From: Massospora cicadina | Lineage: Eukaryota; Entomophthoromycota; Entomophthoromycetes; Entomophthorales; Entomophthoraceae | DNA length: 64,000 nt | Direction of reading: 5' to 3' | Assembly: GCA_022478985.1 (NCBI GenBank) | Contig: JAKSZP010009469.1 | Coordinates: 54,444 to 118,443, forward strand | Shown: piece by piece, positions 22,680 to 32,972 of the stretch | How positions within the stretch are numbered: position 1 is the first letter of the stretch | Layout of the letters: each line of letters opens with the position of its first letter | Translations under genes and position numbers: made by a program | The notes under the pieces: generated by a model | The model's input: the letters and a program-made list of their open reading frames with translations, nothing else | What the model was told of the DNA's origin: nothing | The model's database searches: none

Positions 22680-23940
22680 GGTGGTTAAACCATTCCTTAG
22701 CAGCCTGACCCCTTGCTCCTCCACCCCATAGTTAATTTTCTCTTGTCCATTGCTGGCTTCACTGACTGGGCAAGTACCCATGGGGTATACAGCAGTTCCA
22801 GGTTGAGAGTTGGTTGCTCCAAATAATTCAGATGTGTTCACCCAGCACCTAACCTCTGGGGATCTCCACCCACCTCTATCAGACAAGCTAACCTCTGTTC
22901 ACTAAAAGCTGATCAAAGTAGGAAACAATAATTGATTAAAGAAAATAAATAAAGGTCTAAAGATTTAAAGATTATTTTATTAAGATTAAGATTCAACTAT
23001 TTATAGGCGTTGCCCTGACTTACAATGTCTTTTGCAATCTTTGCCATCTCTCAATCATCAGTACTCTCACTGGAGATTCCAATCATTTTTTTAGTACTAG
23101 ATGGTAGAGGAGATTCCAATCATCAGCTCTCTGGATGGCAATTATTCCTGCTTAATTCAACCTTCTCCATGTCCAATATATTGTGTGGAGTCATTCAGCA
23201 TCTGCTGCTAAATTAAACTTATATTTTTTAAAATCTTTAGTCCCAGATTGTCCCCTTTGCGCTCAACTTTCAGGTCCTCTGGCACCATAGCCAGTCAACT
23301 GATAAGCCTCGTCCATGTCACTGGCTGATCTCAAAATAGTTAATAATTGGATCATCCTTATCCTTAGTCGTCAGTGATCCCAGAAACATGATATCATCTT
23401 TTGACTCATTGCAATTCTAATTTAATTAAATATAATTATGCCTTGACATCCTCAGCCTTAGTCTCTGGTGTCAAGTTAGACCAAAACTCTATTGAAAAAT
23501 CCCTGATACTATTGTGAAGTTAAATTTTAAGTTTTTGACTTAATTTAATATATAATAGTTTTTGGCATCCTCAACATTAGTCTCCGGTGTCAAAATAGCT
23601 GAAAAACTCTATCAGGATTGTTCCTGATTTATCCTGGACATTAGATTAGTAATCCGCCATCATTAATAGCAATAATAACTATTTTAGTATCCTTGGCCTC
23701 AGTTGCCAGTGTCAAAATGCCAATTTCCTGTCAGGGATGATCCCTGAAACATTCCATGATCCATTAGATCATCAAAATAGCTCAACCCAACCAAATAGGA
23801 AGCTTAAATTGGTTTATTTTATCATTAATAGATTATCAAAACTGATAAATATGTTGGCAACCATCCCTAACTTATTTAAACCTAATTTTGATAATTATCA
23901 GAGGGAATTATTTTTTTAAAATCTCAACGTACAATAACTT
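22680..23940 (-). mobile_element. LTR-like relic on minus strand, probably solo LTR
   Basis: Read on the minus strand, a TATA-like GCCTATAAATAGTTG (22994-23008) is followed about 20 bases later by AATAAAATAATC (22969-22980), the usual promoter and polyadenylation pair of an LTR. Upstream of it, on the minus strand, lie three to four degenerate repeats of about 120 bp. The segment sits between the protease and the RT of element A, where foreign DNA would have to be an insertion. The ends and a target duplication could not be fixed, so the limits are approximate. Confidence 0.35.
23354..23830 (-). repeat. Degenerate tandem repeat, period about 119-122 bp
   Basis: Copies start near 23449, 23568 and 23690 (a partial one near 23358) with the block TCCTCAGCCTTAGTCTCTGG or close variants, each followed by TGTCAA. 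On the minus strand these blocks translate to related peptides (PETKAEDVKA, PETNVEDAKNY, LATEAKDTKIV), so the repeat may once have been coding. It lies in the probable U3 of the LTR-like relic. Confidence 0.5.
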
Positions 23941-24849
23941 AGCTCTGATTTACCTCACTACATGGAATATGGCACATATAGACTTAAATGCACTGAGTCA
24001 TTTGGGCCTACTCCTTGCTGCCCATTCACTTTGGTTAGTTGTCAAATAAATACCTCAGCTGTTGCGTTAGATAACCCTAGTTACAACCTCCTCCTCTTAA
24101 CCTAGTTTCTCCATGAATATTCCGCCGTTCTGCATTTATGTTTAAGTAATTTACACTCTTATGACATAGGGGTACATCAATTTTGTGACCACTTACAATG
24201 CCAAGATGGATTTCAAAGCTTGGTCCTGGCTGTTGTAAAGCAAAATTTGGATCAATAGAACCAAATAAGATGTAAGGGTTTTCAAATAAGTATACCATCT
24301 CCTGCAATAGATGGCCAAGAGGGCATGCTTATCTATTTTCCAAACCCACTACTATAACACTAAAGTCCCAGGTCATCGTTGGAACAGGGTACATATTAAT
24401 GCTCCCTAGGGAATTTACTAGAAATACAAGGCGTGGATAATTTCATCTGTTAAGGATATCCTGACCTGTCCAGGGACTTTAGATCCCGCTTATGTTGGAT
24501 CCATATTGTTGCTCCTGGCTAACATCACTGAAAGCTCTCTAGGACAGTTGGGCACAATACTCCAGTTGCTTTTGTTTGAATATTTCCTGTAGAAGCATTG
24601 TTAACATACATAACTTTGGAAGTCTAAGGGATTTTGGGCTATAATTGTCCCCGTCAGTAGCTCTAATTGACACCTCTATTGAGTAAGAGCTCACCAGTGA
24701 GCAATGGAGCCAAGTCGAAAAATTACTAAAAGAATAATTTAACTTTTTCTCGGCCTCCAAATATGATTTTGGAAGAATGAATGGCGTTCTACAGCATGTC
24801 AAGAATGGGATGCTATACTGATCCAGTCCTATCCTTACCATGAAAGTAA
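23941..24849 (+). pseudogene. Protease-RT linker region of Gypsy A
   Basis: The region has mixed open stretches on both strands, including two minus-strand frames at 24077-24307 and 24539-24841 judged to be shadows. It lies just before the RT of element A and by position should hold the linker. No motif can be named. Confidence 0.3.
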
Positions 24850-25590
24850 GAGTGGTGAAGCTCAGGTGGCTGTTGAGCTTACAAAGCTACTTGAAGCTAG
24901 GTTAATGAAGCCTTACCATAGCCCTTGGGGCTCCCCTCTTTTGTAAGCGTGTAAGAAGAGTGTAGTCATTGCATAATGATGGACTATTGAAGGCTTAACT
25001 CCATTACCAAAAGTACAGCTAACGTCTGCCCTGGATCAATGACTCTCTCTGCTTGCTTGCCGAGTCCTAATATATTTCTGTTATGGATCTTACTAGTGGA
25101 TACTGACATTTAGAGCTAGTAACTGAATATCAATCCAAATGCGTGCTCATAGCCAATAGAAGGCTATCTGAGCCAACCAGGATGCCCTGAGGGCCTTTGC
25201 AAGGCGCCTTCCACCTTCCAAGGCATCAAGAACAGGATCATATGAGATTTGAAGCTATCATGTGTTCTTGTATACCTCAAAAAATTACTGTATTCTCAAA
25301 AACATTTTTTGGCCACATGGAACATCTCTAGGAAGTCCTCAATCATCTTAAAAAGGTCTCCATAAATCTCATGCCTTTAAAGTGCTCTTTCTTTCAATCT
25401 GAAATGGAATTCCTTGGACACAAGGTTTTAAAACATGGAATTTGGCCCATACCAGTAATGTCACTGCCATTAAGAAGATGTCGCGCCCCCCATATCCTTA
25501 GGAATACTAAAGTATTCTTGGGCATGGTGGGCTATTACTGTCAGTTTATCCCTTAGTTTGCTGATATAGCCAAACACCTCGTCTATCTTT
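24850..25590 (+). pseudogene. Reverse transcriptase remnant of Gypsy A
   Basis: The blocks run in order. LTKLLEARLMKPYHSPWGSP (about 24876-24936) is the N-terminal RT block. GLCKAPSTFQGIKNRII follows at about 25192-25244. CVLVYLKKLLYSQ (about 25264-25302) holds the catalytic box with both Asp replaced by Lys. CSFFQSEMEFLGHKVLKHGI and FLGMVGYYCQFIP close the domain at 25383-25556. Order and spacing are those of Ty3/Gypsy RT. The loss of both catalytic Asp residues and many stops show that it is dead. Confidence 0.75.
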
Positions 25591-25659
25591 TACAGAATAA
25601 CTTTTTTAAGTAGCGGCCTGAACAAGAACAGGCTTTATTACGCTGAGGAATTTCTTTGT

Positions 25660-25945
25660 AAAAATATATTTCAATTTTATCCACATTTTGACCAGCCATT
25701 CTTGCTACTCACCAATGCTAGTGATGTAGCAGTTGTAACTTTCTTAGCTCAACACGATGAAGACCAAGTTAGCCATCATTTGTCTTACTTTAGAGAGACC
25801 CTTAGCAAGGCCAAACGAAAATATAGTGCTATCAAGTACAAGTGCCTGGTTGGTTTATTGGCAATCAAGCATTTCCAGACAAACCTATATGGAACCCACT
25901 TTACGATTATTTCAAACTATGCTCGCTCTTATGGTTATAACTGAA
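25660..25945 (+). pseudogene. RNase H remnant of Gypsy A
   Basis: An 80-codon open frame (25702-25944) reads LLTNASDVAVVTFLAQHDED, then LSYFRETLSKAKRKYSAIKY and LLAIKHFQTNLYGTHFTIIS. This is the Gypsy RNase H fold: Thr-Asp-Ala-Ser (Asp to Asn here), Ser-Arg-x-Leu-x-x-Ala-Glu-x-x-Tyr, Lys-Glu-x-Leu-Ala and the Leu-Tyr-Gly-x-x-Phe strand. It is the best-preserved piece of element A. Confidence 0.75.
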
Positions 25946-26219
25946 GGACCTGGACAGAAGATTAGATAGGTGAGCATTTAGACTATAGAATTGCAACTAT
26001 ATCACTGTTCATCGCACAGAAGCAATTTACTAAAATTTGATGGCATTTTTGGGTGTTGGTGCTGGCTGCCTTAACCCCTAAAGAATATTTACTGTATGAT
26101 CTAATTGGCCAGCCTGAACGATTAGAATTAGAAACTCCCTAGATCCAAATTGAGATAGGGAAAAATCAAGTACTCATATTAAGGAATGAATTCTGTATGA
26201 GAAAGTTGAAAAGAAATAG

Positions 26220-27296
26220 CTCCCTTACATATGCCCCTCTTTCCAACCCAATGTCATCCTGAAGGGCATTCAGCTGTGGGACATGGAACGGTGAAAAAGA
26301 CCTACAAATGTGTAAAGAAACGCTGCTATTGGGATCAGATGGGCAAGACCATTAGAGAAGTTTTAGAGGGAAGTTTTAATTGTTATCTCTAAGCATGGAC
26401 TAGCCCTTGGTATCAAAATTTGGTTAAGGCTCCTTAACGTCCATTCAATGTTGCCAGCATTGATGTGGTGGTTCCTTTGCCCACAAGTTTACTTAGGCAC
26501 ATGTATATCCTCTTATCTGCAGACCATTTAACTAAATTGCTCAAAGTGATTTCTGTTTCAGCTGCTACTGTAAAGGCTAACTCCCTTATTTTTTAATCCG
26601 TTTTTACTCACCATGGGTGCCCACAAACTCTACTTTTGGACAATGTACTTAACTTCACCTCACAAGTAGTCCAAGAACTAACTCCACTTTTCGGGACTAA
26701 CTAAAGTTTCACCACCCTGTATAAACCTCAACCAATAGGGCAGTAGAATGCGCTAATTAGGCACTTGTTTCTATATTGTGGAAGATGGCCACCTCTAATC
26801 ATATGCTCTGGAATCATTATCTGCCCAGCGCCTTGCTAGCTTATTATTAAGTTATTATTTCATAATCAAGATGTCCCCCTTTGAAGCTCTATATGGGCGT
26901 ACTCCTCAGCTACCATGTAGCGTGCAACCCCTACTGGATTCCTGTGGTACCTGAAAACTCCAAGTTAACAATAAAGTCCTTAGCTGATGAAATCATCTGG
27001 TTTTAAGCCCTTGCTACTCAAGGAATTATTAACACTATAGCAAAAGAGTCATCCTGCTTCAATATCAGCTGACCCTATCGACCAATGTTTCAGTTAGGAG
27101 ATCTAGTCCTTTACTATTGCCATCAACATGGAGGTTGACAGAAAAAGCTCACCGTTCTTTGGTCAGGACCATATTATAACATGCACAAGGTAAATTCCAA
27201 GTACTCCATTGCTGATGTTACTAAGTGACAGTGGTCAACTAAGTCCATGGTAAAACATATATCCCTACATTCTCCTATAACAGGATCTTGAGAGAA
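26220..27296 (+). pseudogene. Integrase remnant of Gypsy A
   Basis: The N-terminal zinc domain is visible around 26250-26345 (GHSAVGHGTVKKTYKCVKKR, CYWDQMGKTIREV). The core follows with DVVVPLPTSLLRHMYILLSA and ADHLTKLLKVI at about 26461-26555, then THHGCPQTLLLDNVLNFTS at about 26608-26664. The C-terminal part has QLGDLVLYYCHQHGG and TVLWSGPYYNMHKVNSKYS (about 27092-27210), a GPY/F-type module. Stops and frameshifts are many. The final frame runs into the 3' LTR and ends at TAA about 27361, just as the solo LTR begins. Confidence 0.75.
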
Positions 27297-27358
27297 AGTT
27301 GCCAAGGTTCAAGAAAATAAGCAAGTCAAGATCCCTAATTTTTTAATCAAGCCCCAAT

Positions 27359-28098
27359 TGTAACGGTCAAGGCGTTGCCTGACCATCACATTACCCTAGT
27401 CTTCCCTAGGGCGATGATTGAGGCCAAGGGAGAGAGGCTTGACAGCTACAATTATTGTAAATGGCAATCTGATAAATCAGATGCCTCAAAATCAAAGAAA
27501 ATTTAAAATTGTGAGGCTGACGAGGAAGGAAAACCTTGAAAACGGCGCTCTGGCCAACCTGATGCCGCCAAATCAAATATTACCAACTGCAGTGACAATG
27601 GAGCGGACCCTCAGACACAAATTTTGGGCCAATTAGTTGCAGCCAAGTTTGATGCCCCAAAGTGTATTGACAAAGATGAAAATCCTTGTAAATAGCGCTA
27701 TGGCCAACCAGATGCCGCTGAATCAAATATTAATAAATGCGGTGATGAGGGAGTGGACCCTTGGACTCAAATTTCTGACCAAACAGGTGCAGCCAAATCT
27801 AATGTTTTTGAATGTATTGACAAGGATAAAAATCCTTGCAAACGGTGCCCTGGCCAACCAGATGCCACCAAACAAAATATTACCAAAAAGGGAAATGAGG
27901 ATAACCCTTGAAAATGGCGCTCTGGCCAATCAGATGCTTCCAAACCCCTGGTGGCAATATTGAGGAATATGGATGAAGAGAATGGCCTGGGCTTTGAGAA
28001 CAAATCAAAGCGAAAAATAAATGCAGAAAAGTTTCTGCAACCCCGAGGGTACCTGGTCCTAGTTCTGAAGTGGGCCTTGACAAGGGAATTGAGGGTCT
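27359..28098 (+). pseudogene. Coding-like frame inside the solo LTR
   Basis: One frame runs from about 27363 to TAG at 28096-28098, nearly 245 codons, with only about four internal stops. It starts VKALPDHHITLVFPRAMIEA, then contains six Cys-bearing repeats of 25 residues, then an acidic and basic tail (RNMDEENGLGFENKSKRKIN). Several stops fall where the other copies have Cys or a basic residue, suggesting decay of an ancestral ORF. No known family is recognised. ATG codons in this frame occur near 27412. Whether the LTR ever expressed a protein is unknown. Confidence 0.35.
27435..27960 (+). repeat. 75-bp tandem repeat, about six to seven copies, frame-preserving
   Basis: The conserved codon at the start of each unit lies at 27510, 27588, 27663, 27738, 27813 and 27888, so unit lengths are 78, 75, 75, 75 and 75 bp, all multiples of three. 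The translated units look like C-x-D-x-x-x-(x)-P-x-x-x-x-x-G-Q-x-x-A-x-x-S-N-I, for example CIDKDKNPCKRCPGQPDA. Alternate units resemble each other more closely (period 150 bp). Confidence 0.75.
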
Positions 28099-28164
28099 AG
28101 ATCCTCGAGTTATGTCTGTCATTGAGAAGATGCCCGCGGACTCCGCAGAGAACAAGACCTGCTC

Positions 28165-28260
28165 TTCTCCCTAAGCTCAGTATAAATCTGAGCTGGCGAA
28201 ACTGTGTAAAGCAGTTTCATCTTCTAGTATCTTGTAATAAACTTAATAAATTTTAAAAAT
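28165..28260 (+). promoter_or_regulatory. TATA box and polyadenylation signal of the solo LTR
   Basis: CAGTATAAATCTGAGC at about 28178 is followed some 55 bases later by AATAAACTTAATAAA (about 28235). This order, within an LTR, marks the U3/R promoter and the RNA 3' processing signal. Confidence 0.55.
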
Positions 28261-31119
28261 AAATTTTTTAAAATCAAAAATCAGTTTATTGAGGCCTTAA
28301 GGGAAACCACACATGGACAACAGCTCAGACTTTGACAAGGCTATTCAGTCTTTATATGCTCTTTCTGGGGGTCAAACCCTCTTGCTGAGCGCCATCATAG
28401 TCCTGACTGTGGCGCAGACTTTCATAGTAAAGTGCTTCCCACATAGTCAGATTAGGGACATGTCCACAGCAGGATTATCCTGCTGTGGGCACTTACCTGA
28501 GCACTCTTGCCTAACTGCTTTGTGGCAGTGTTCAGAGACCCCGTCCATCACACCAATAAGTTGACTCTTAAGCCCTTTTGATTGAAACCTTTCATGGGGG
28601 GTATCAATGCATAATTTTAGCGGAAACATCACATGCATGGAAATTGATAAAGATGCCTTCTAGGATTGCACCTCTATTTCTCAAATCACAAAAGGCGCAA
28701 CTTACATCAATGCGGTCATGAGGACATAATTTGACAAAAAACATTGAAAGCGTCAACTAGGCAATTGATAAGAAGGACTTGGAAGGTTCTTATTATATAA
28801 AACCATGAAGGTCTTCTTAGCATCATGTCCCCACTTGCCCTAAAAATATCATATTTTATGACTCATTGAAGTATCTTTTAATCTATCATTTTATCTTCAC
28901 CAACCTCTCCACTAGTTTTTCTCAGCTTTAAATCCCAAGTTCAAACCCAACTTAAATTCCAGAGAACTGATAAGCTGACAAAAAATATTGCTTTTGTTTG
29001 CCTTGCTCAAGTAACCTTTCACTCTTCTATTACATGAACATAATACAATAAAATGTCTTACAGCTTGCTTAAATTTAAACAGCTAGATATAGCCCTCTTT
29101 TTTAATTCTCTTGATTCCATTAGATTTTTTACTTGTCCAAGACACTACCCCGGCCGCTTGGAAAAACATTATTATACTGTTGTCTATGCTATCCTAGAAC
29201 AACACACCAACTGTCTCTGACTATGATGATAAACTTTAGTCTTATAACTTCCCCCTGTTGATGCAGCTGATACTTTTTAAAAAAAGCTAATAGATCATCA
29301 CATAAATTTATAGGCTTTACCATGATCTATTCAGATAAAAATGTTGCCATCCTGTATTTTTCTATCTTGACATGGAATAATTTCACCCATATCTATAGGC
29401 AAAATTTACAAACCAGAAGTGAGCTTAGTGGTGAAAAGGGCGAAAACTTTCATATCAAATGAGGCAATTTACCACCTGCCCTAAATCATTGTGCTCTATA
29501 AACGTTCCTCACTTTTGGCCTCAAGATTGGATGGGGTTAGTGATTCCTCCTACTTTGCTTCATAGCGTTCATGTTCTTTTACCTTAGACTCTTCCATCAC
29601 CGCTTTTAAATACTGTTCCTCCTCTAAGGCAGTAGGCACCTTAAGCCAACGAAGAAATTATTCATTGTTGTTCCTGAATACCCTTCACTGGTTCTCACTT
29701 TTCTGTTATGGTTTTGAACCCACACGCAGAATGGAGAAAAGAGAAATTATATCATTGTTTAAAAATGCTTAGCTGCTATTATATGCTGTACACAGCGATA
29801 AAGACCTTTCCACATATGAAACTCAAGCAGCAGTTTACCCAACCCCTTTTAGATCCCGTGGACAGATCCAGGGTCATGTAAAATCAAAACTCTGTATTTT
29901 GTTAATGATTCACTTGCTTATTACTTCACACGGGACTTATGTCTAGTATGTCCTCTTTTAGTTCCTTTTATCTAAACTTCGTCTGCTTACTTTTTATTCT
30001 TGGCTGCTTTTACTTCTTCTGGCCAAAGCTTTATAAGCCAATACATTAGTTGATGCTAGCGCAACCCAAAGTTTATTTATCATTATCTAGTAGAGGCTCT
30101 AGTTCTTCCCCTTGACTCTGGACAGCTAGTTTAGAGGTTGTGCATTATATAACCCTTTTATAATGTGAAAACACAATACCTTTTGATTGGTATTAATGAC
30201 TTTATTAAAATTTTCACCATTAGACTATTATATCCAGTTATCTTGGGTGTTGGTTAGTGGTGACGCTTTAATATCTGCACAGAACTTGTGGATAACCATA
30301 TAATCAATTCAAAAGAGAATGTAAATAACATGATACCTTGCCTAAAGAAAAGATACATGGCTTTCCATCCAAGGTGGTTTTCTCCTGGAGTTAATCCAGC
30401 CGCTATGCACCTACCGCAACTCCAAAGCCCATTTACCTACCTGTTTATATCATAGAGTATGCAGGCCAGTTTGATCCTTCCAAATATTGGCCAATACCTG
30501 TGCCACAAGTTTTGATTTTGTATAAAAGCTAATAGTTAGCTTGGTCAAGATATCCCCATCCATTTACCCCTTGTCATTGATAGAAGAAAGCACTGTATGT
30601 TTGGGTTGGAAGGTGCTATAATAACATGTGTTATGAGAAAACATCTCCTGTGCGTTACCAATTACTGCTTATAGAGTAATCAAATGTCTCTCTTAGACCG
30701 TGCATTGACTAAGGCAAGCTGAACAACATAATGGTAAGAATCACATATATTGAATTAGACAATTACTTCACTATTTTGACAAGACTATAGTTTTCACCCA
30801 TAAGGTCTGTTTAAATACATTCAGCTAAATCTATATTAGGGTTACAAATGGTTAACTGCCTTCCACCCTCAAAAAGGAATTATTTAAATTTGGGGACATG
30901 GATTTTTGGTTTGAATAATACCCAGACTTCTAAAGAATAACAGATGCAGTCCTGGGTTATCTCTTAAAGTTTTCCTAAATAGACTACATGTATAACATTA
31001 TATTGTTTTTCCTAATGTAGTGTCTCAAGCTCAACACCTAGTAGCCTCTGTGGAAATCTTGGCTAAGGAAAACTTTATCATTAAAAAAGTATGATTTTTA
31101 TAAAATGAACTTTTTTAAT

Positions 31120-31660
31120 ATGGTTTAGTATCTTTTCCTAAGGACATGTGCTTTTTATGGACAAAGAATAAGTCATTTATGTTTGGAACACTACTGCCTC
31201 ACTCACCAAACTGCAAAGCTCTCTAAAGTTCTGTAATTTTCTTTGAAAGTTTCCTCCAAACTTAGAAGTTAAACCCTTTCTAAACCACATCATAAAGAAG
31301 ACCTAGACAGGAGAACAGAGTTTGACGCAAAACTTTTGAGTATTAAGTTCATACTTTTGCCAAGTCAAGTTTTGGTGCATGCAGATCCTAATCGCCCTTT
31401 TATCTTTGACACTGACGCATACTATTTTGCAGTATTGTGTCTTTGATGCAAGAAGAGGAGGATTTAATAAAGCGTTCTGTGTCTTAATACTTAACGAAAA
31501 TGGCCCTGAATCAACTGAATTATGCAATATGGTAAGGATCCTCTTGAGGTGTTAAAAGCTGTTAAGCATTGGAGCCACCATCTGAATGTATCCAGATGGC
31601 GGACGCTATTTTCATGAACCATAAAGATAGGATGTAATACCACTCAATACAAAGATATTC
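31120..31660 (+). pseudogene. RT end and RNase H remnant of Gypsy C
   Basis: A decayed RT thumb block (YGLVSFPKDMCFLWTKNKSF, about 31122-31185) is followed by KFILLPSQVLVHADPNRPF and IFDTDAYYFAVLCL at about 31345-31442, the RNase H start with its Thr-Asp-Ala motif intact. Then comes QYGKDPLEVLKAVKHWSHHL (about 31524-31585), the Asp-Lys-Glu-x-Leu-Ala-x-x-x-Ala-x-x-x-Trp-x-x-x-Leu block. Frames shift between blocks. Confidence 0.55.
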
Positions 31661-31979
31661 TCTTTGCCAATCCAGATGGTTGAGACTTCTTTATGTTTAA
31701 TTTCCAAAATAATTCGTGAAGAGATGTACAACTAACTCCATGACGCTATTTATGGGAACCCTTCATTATCATATGATTCTATATTGGTTGATGCTTATAA
31801 CACTTATGTGGTAAAAACCTGGAACAATTGAAAAAAATTTACTCTGAAACTTTAGTACTGATTTTTAAGGTATCTTAAGTGGAAGATACAGATATAAAAT
31901 CTAATTTCTAGCTATCCCAACCCCTTTCAGGAGATTATAAAAAGGTTTTATTGCATGGCAAAGAAATCAAGAACCTATG

Positions 31980-32480
31980 TATAAAAGTTATTCACTCCTT
32001 GATGGATCTATTATTCACCAAGACAAGTTGTCAGTCCCTCCTGGCCCCCACAAGAAGGAGATTATTATGTAAGCACATAACTTCCTGATAAAATCCATCT
32101 GGGCAAATATAAAACCGCTTAATTAATCAAACATTTTTACAATTAGAAAGGCCCTCTTCAGAAGTGGCCAATTTACTAAATCTTGACTCAATTGTACCGT
32201 TATAATACCAGTCTCCAAAATTATTGATTTCTTTATATCACTTCAGGTTCTTTAAGACCCTTGAATTCTGTCTATGTAGACCTTATTCTTGAATTATTTA
32301 TTATTAGGGGCTTTGATTCAGCGATTGTTGTGGTTAATTGCGTTAACTATATGAGCATTTTATACAAAGTTACACTAACATCACCTTTGATCATATAACC
32401 GCCTGTTTGTCAACTGCATCTTCTGCTTTCATGGTATTTTATAAAAAGATCATCATTTATTGAGACCCTTTTTTATTCAC
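31980..32480 (+). pseudogene. Integrase remnant of Gypsy C
   Basis: SYSLLDGSIIHQDKLSVPPG (about 31989-32050) is the usual linker strand before the integrase zinc domain. GFDSAIVVVNCVNYMSILYK at about 32310-32370 is the catalytic-core strand, which normally reads Gly-Phe-Asp-x-Ile-x-Val-Val-Val-Asp-Arg; the catalytic Asp is Asn here. The rest is too broken to follow. Confidence 0.55.
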
Positions 32481-32972
32481 TGCTTAATTTTTGTAGTCAC
32501 TTCTGTCCTTACTTGGTATTTATTCAAGTCGCTACATAGTTTTTCATCCACAATGATATGGAAAGCCATAAAAGGTGAAACAGGTTTGAAGCATTTTAAC
32601 AAATAGTTTACACTAATTTTAAACAAAATAACTGTTTTTTCCCCTTTTTTCTAAATTCTTCTGCAAAAACTTATCCCACACTTCAACAGGCAACTCACCC
32701 TTCTTTTTCAACTAAAATATATTTCAAGCTTTGACCTAAGTTAACTCCTGAGACATCCATTGTATCTGCAAATGGGAATCAAAGGAGATGAGGAACATAT
32801 AATTTTTGTTTTGAGAGTCTACAAAACTTATGTGTATCACAAACGCCATGAGGTCCCCTGAGTATCAGCCAGGTCTGGGTCATGGTTAGCACCATGAACT
32901 TTCACTTCAAATAACCCTGCTGTAAACTTGAACCTAAAAGCGTAGACTACTAAAGTAATCTGAAATGTCAGC

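Larger units (their letters stand above)
27359..28552 (+). mobile_element. Solo LTR (1194 bp) with perfect 5-bp target duplication
   Basis: The segment begins TGTAACGG and ends CCATCACA, a degenerate 8-bp inverted terminus with six matches and the TG...CA ends of LTRs. It is flanked on both sides by CCAAT (27354-27358 and 28553-28557). Removing it joins two halves of the 3' LTR of element A seamlessly. Inside are a 75-bp tandem repeat that keeps one reading frame, a TATA box and a polyadenylation signal. No second copy of this LTR was seen in the window, so it is either a solo LTR left by recombination or a fragment whose parent lies elsewhere. Confidence 0.7.
11206..28980 (+). mobile_element. 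Gypsy LTR retrotransposon A, split by later insertions
   Basis: Matching LTRs at 11206-11682 and 27297-28980 (the latter split) enclose, in Gypsy order, gag (about 11742-13680), protease (13860-13928 continuing at 22463), reverse transcriptase (about 24850-25590), RNase H (about 25660-25945) and integrase (about 26220-27296). Two later elements lie within it: Gypsy B at 13934-22462, inside the protease, and a solo LTR at 27359-28552, inside the 3' LTR. A third possible insertion, about 22680-23940, lies between protease and RT. All genes carry stops, and key residues are lost (protease Asp to Asn, RT Tyr-Leu-Asp-Asp to Tyr-Leu-Lys-Lys). A is the oldest layer of the nest. No clear target duplication was found. 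Confidence 0.75.
27297..28980 (+). repeat. 3' LTR of Gypsy A, split by a solo LTR
   Basis: The halves 27297-27358 and 28558-28980 together align with the 5' LTR of A (11206-11682). The break is clean: AAGCCCCAAT | AAGTTGACTC here against AAGCCTAATAAGTCGTCTC in the 5' copy. The purine run GAGAGAAAG before 27297 suits a polypurine tract. A TATA-like ATTATATAAAACC lies near 28790. The end is GATAAGCTGACA at 28980. Confidence 0.7.
28981..32520 (+). mobile_element. Gypsy relic C (pol remnants only)
   Basis: RNase H and integrase remnants in plus orientation, with a possible RT end before them, show a further Gypsy element. Its RNase H and integrase are of a different kind from A, B and D (the block around GFDSAIVVVNC is typical of the Tf1/sushi-like branch). 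The 5' part (28981-31000) is stop-filled and gives no clear motif. No LTRs were found, so the limits are set by neighbours A and D. Confidence 0.55.

Noticed and set aside
27359..28098. A third, env-position ORF of Gypsy A
   Set aside because: The first reading was an extra gene after integrase. The CCAAT duplication and the seamless join of the LTR halves of A show that it lies in an inserted solo LTR.
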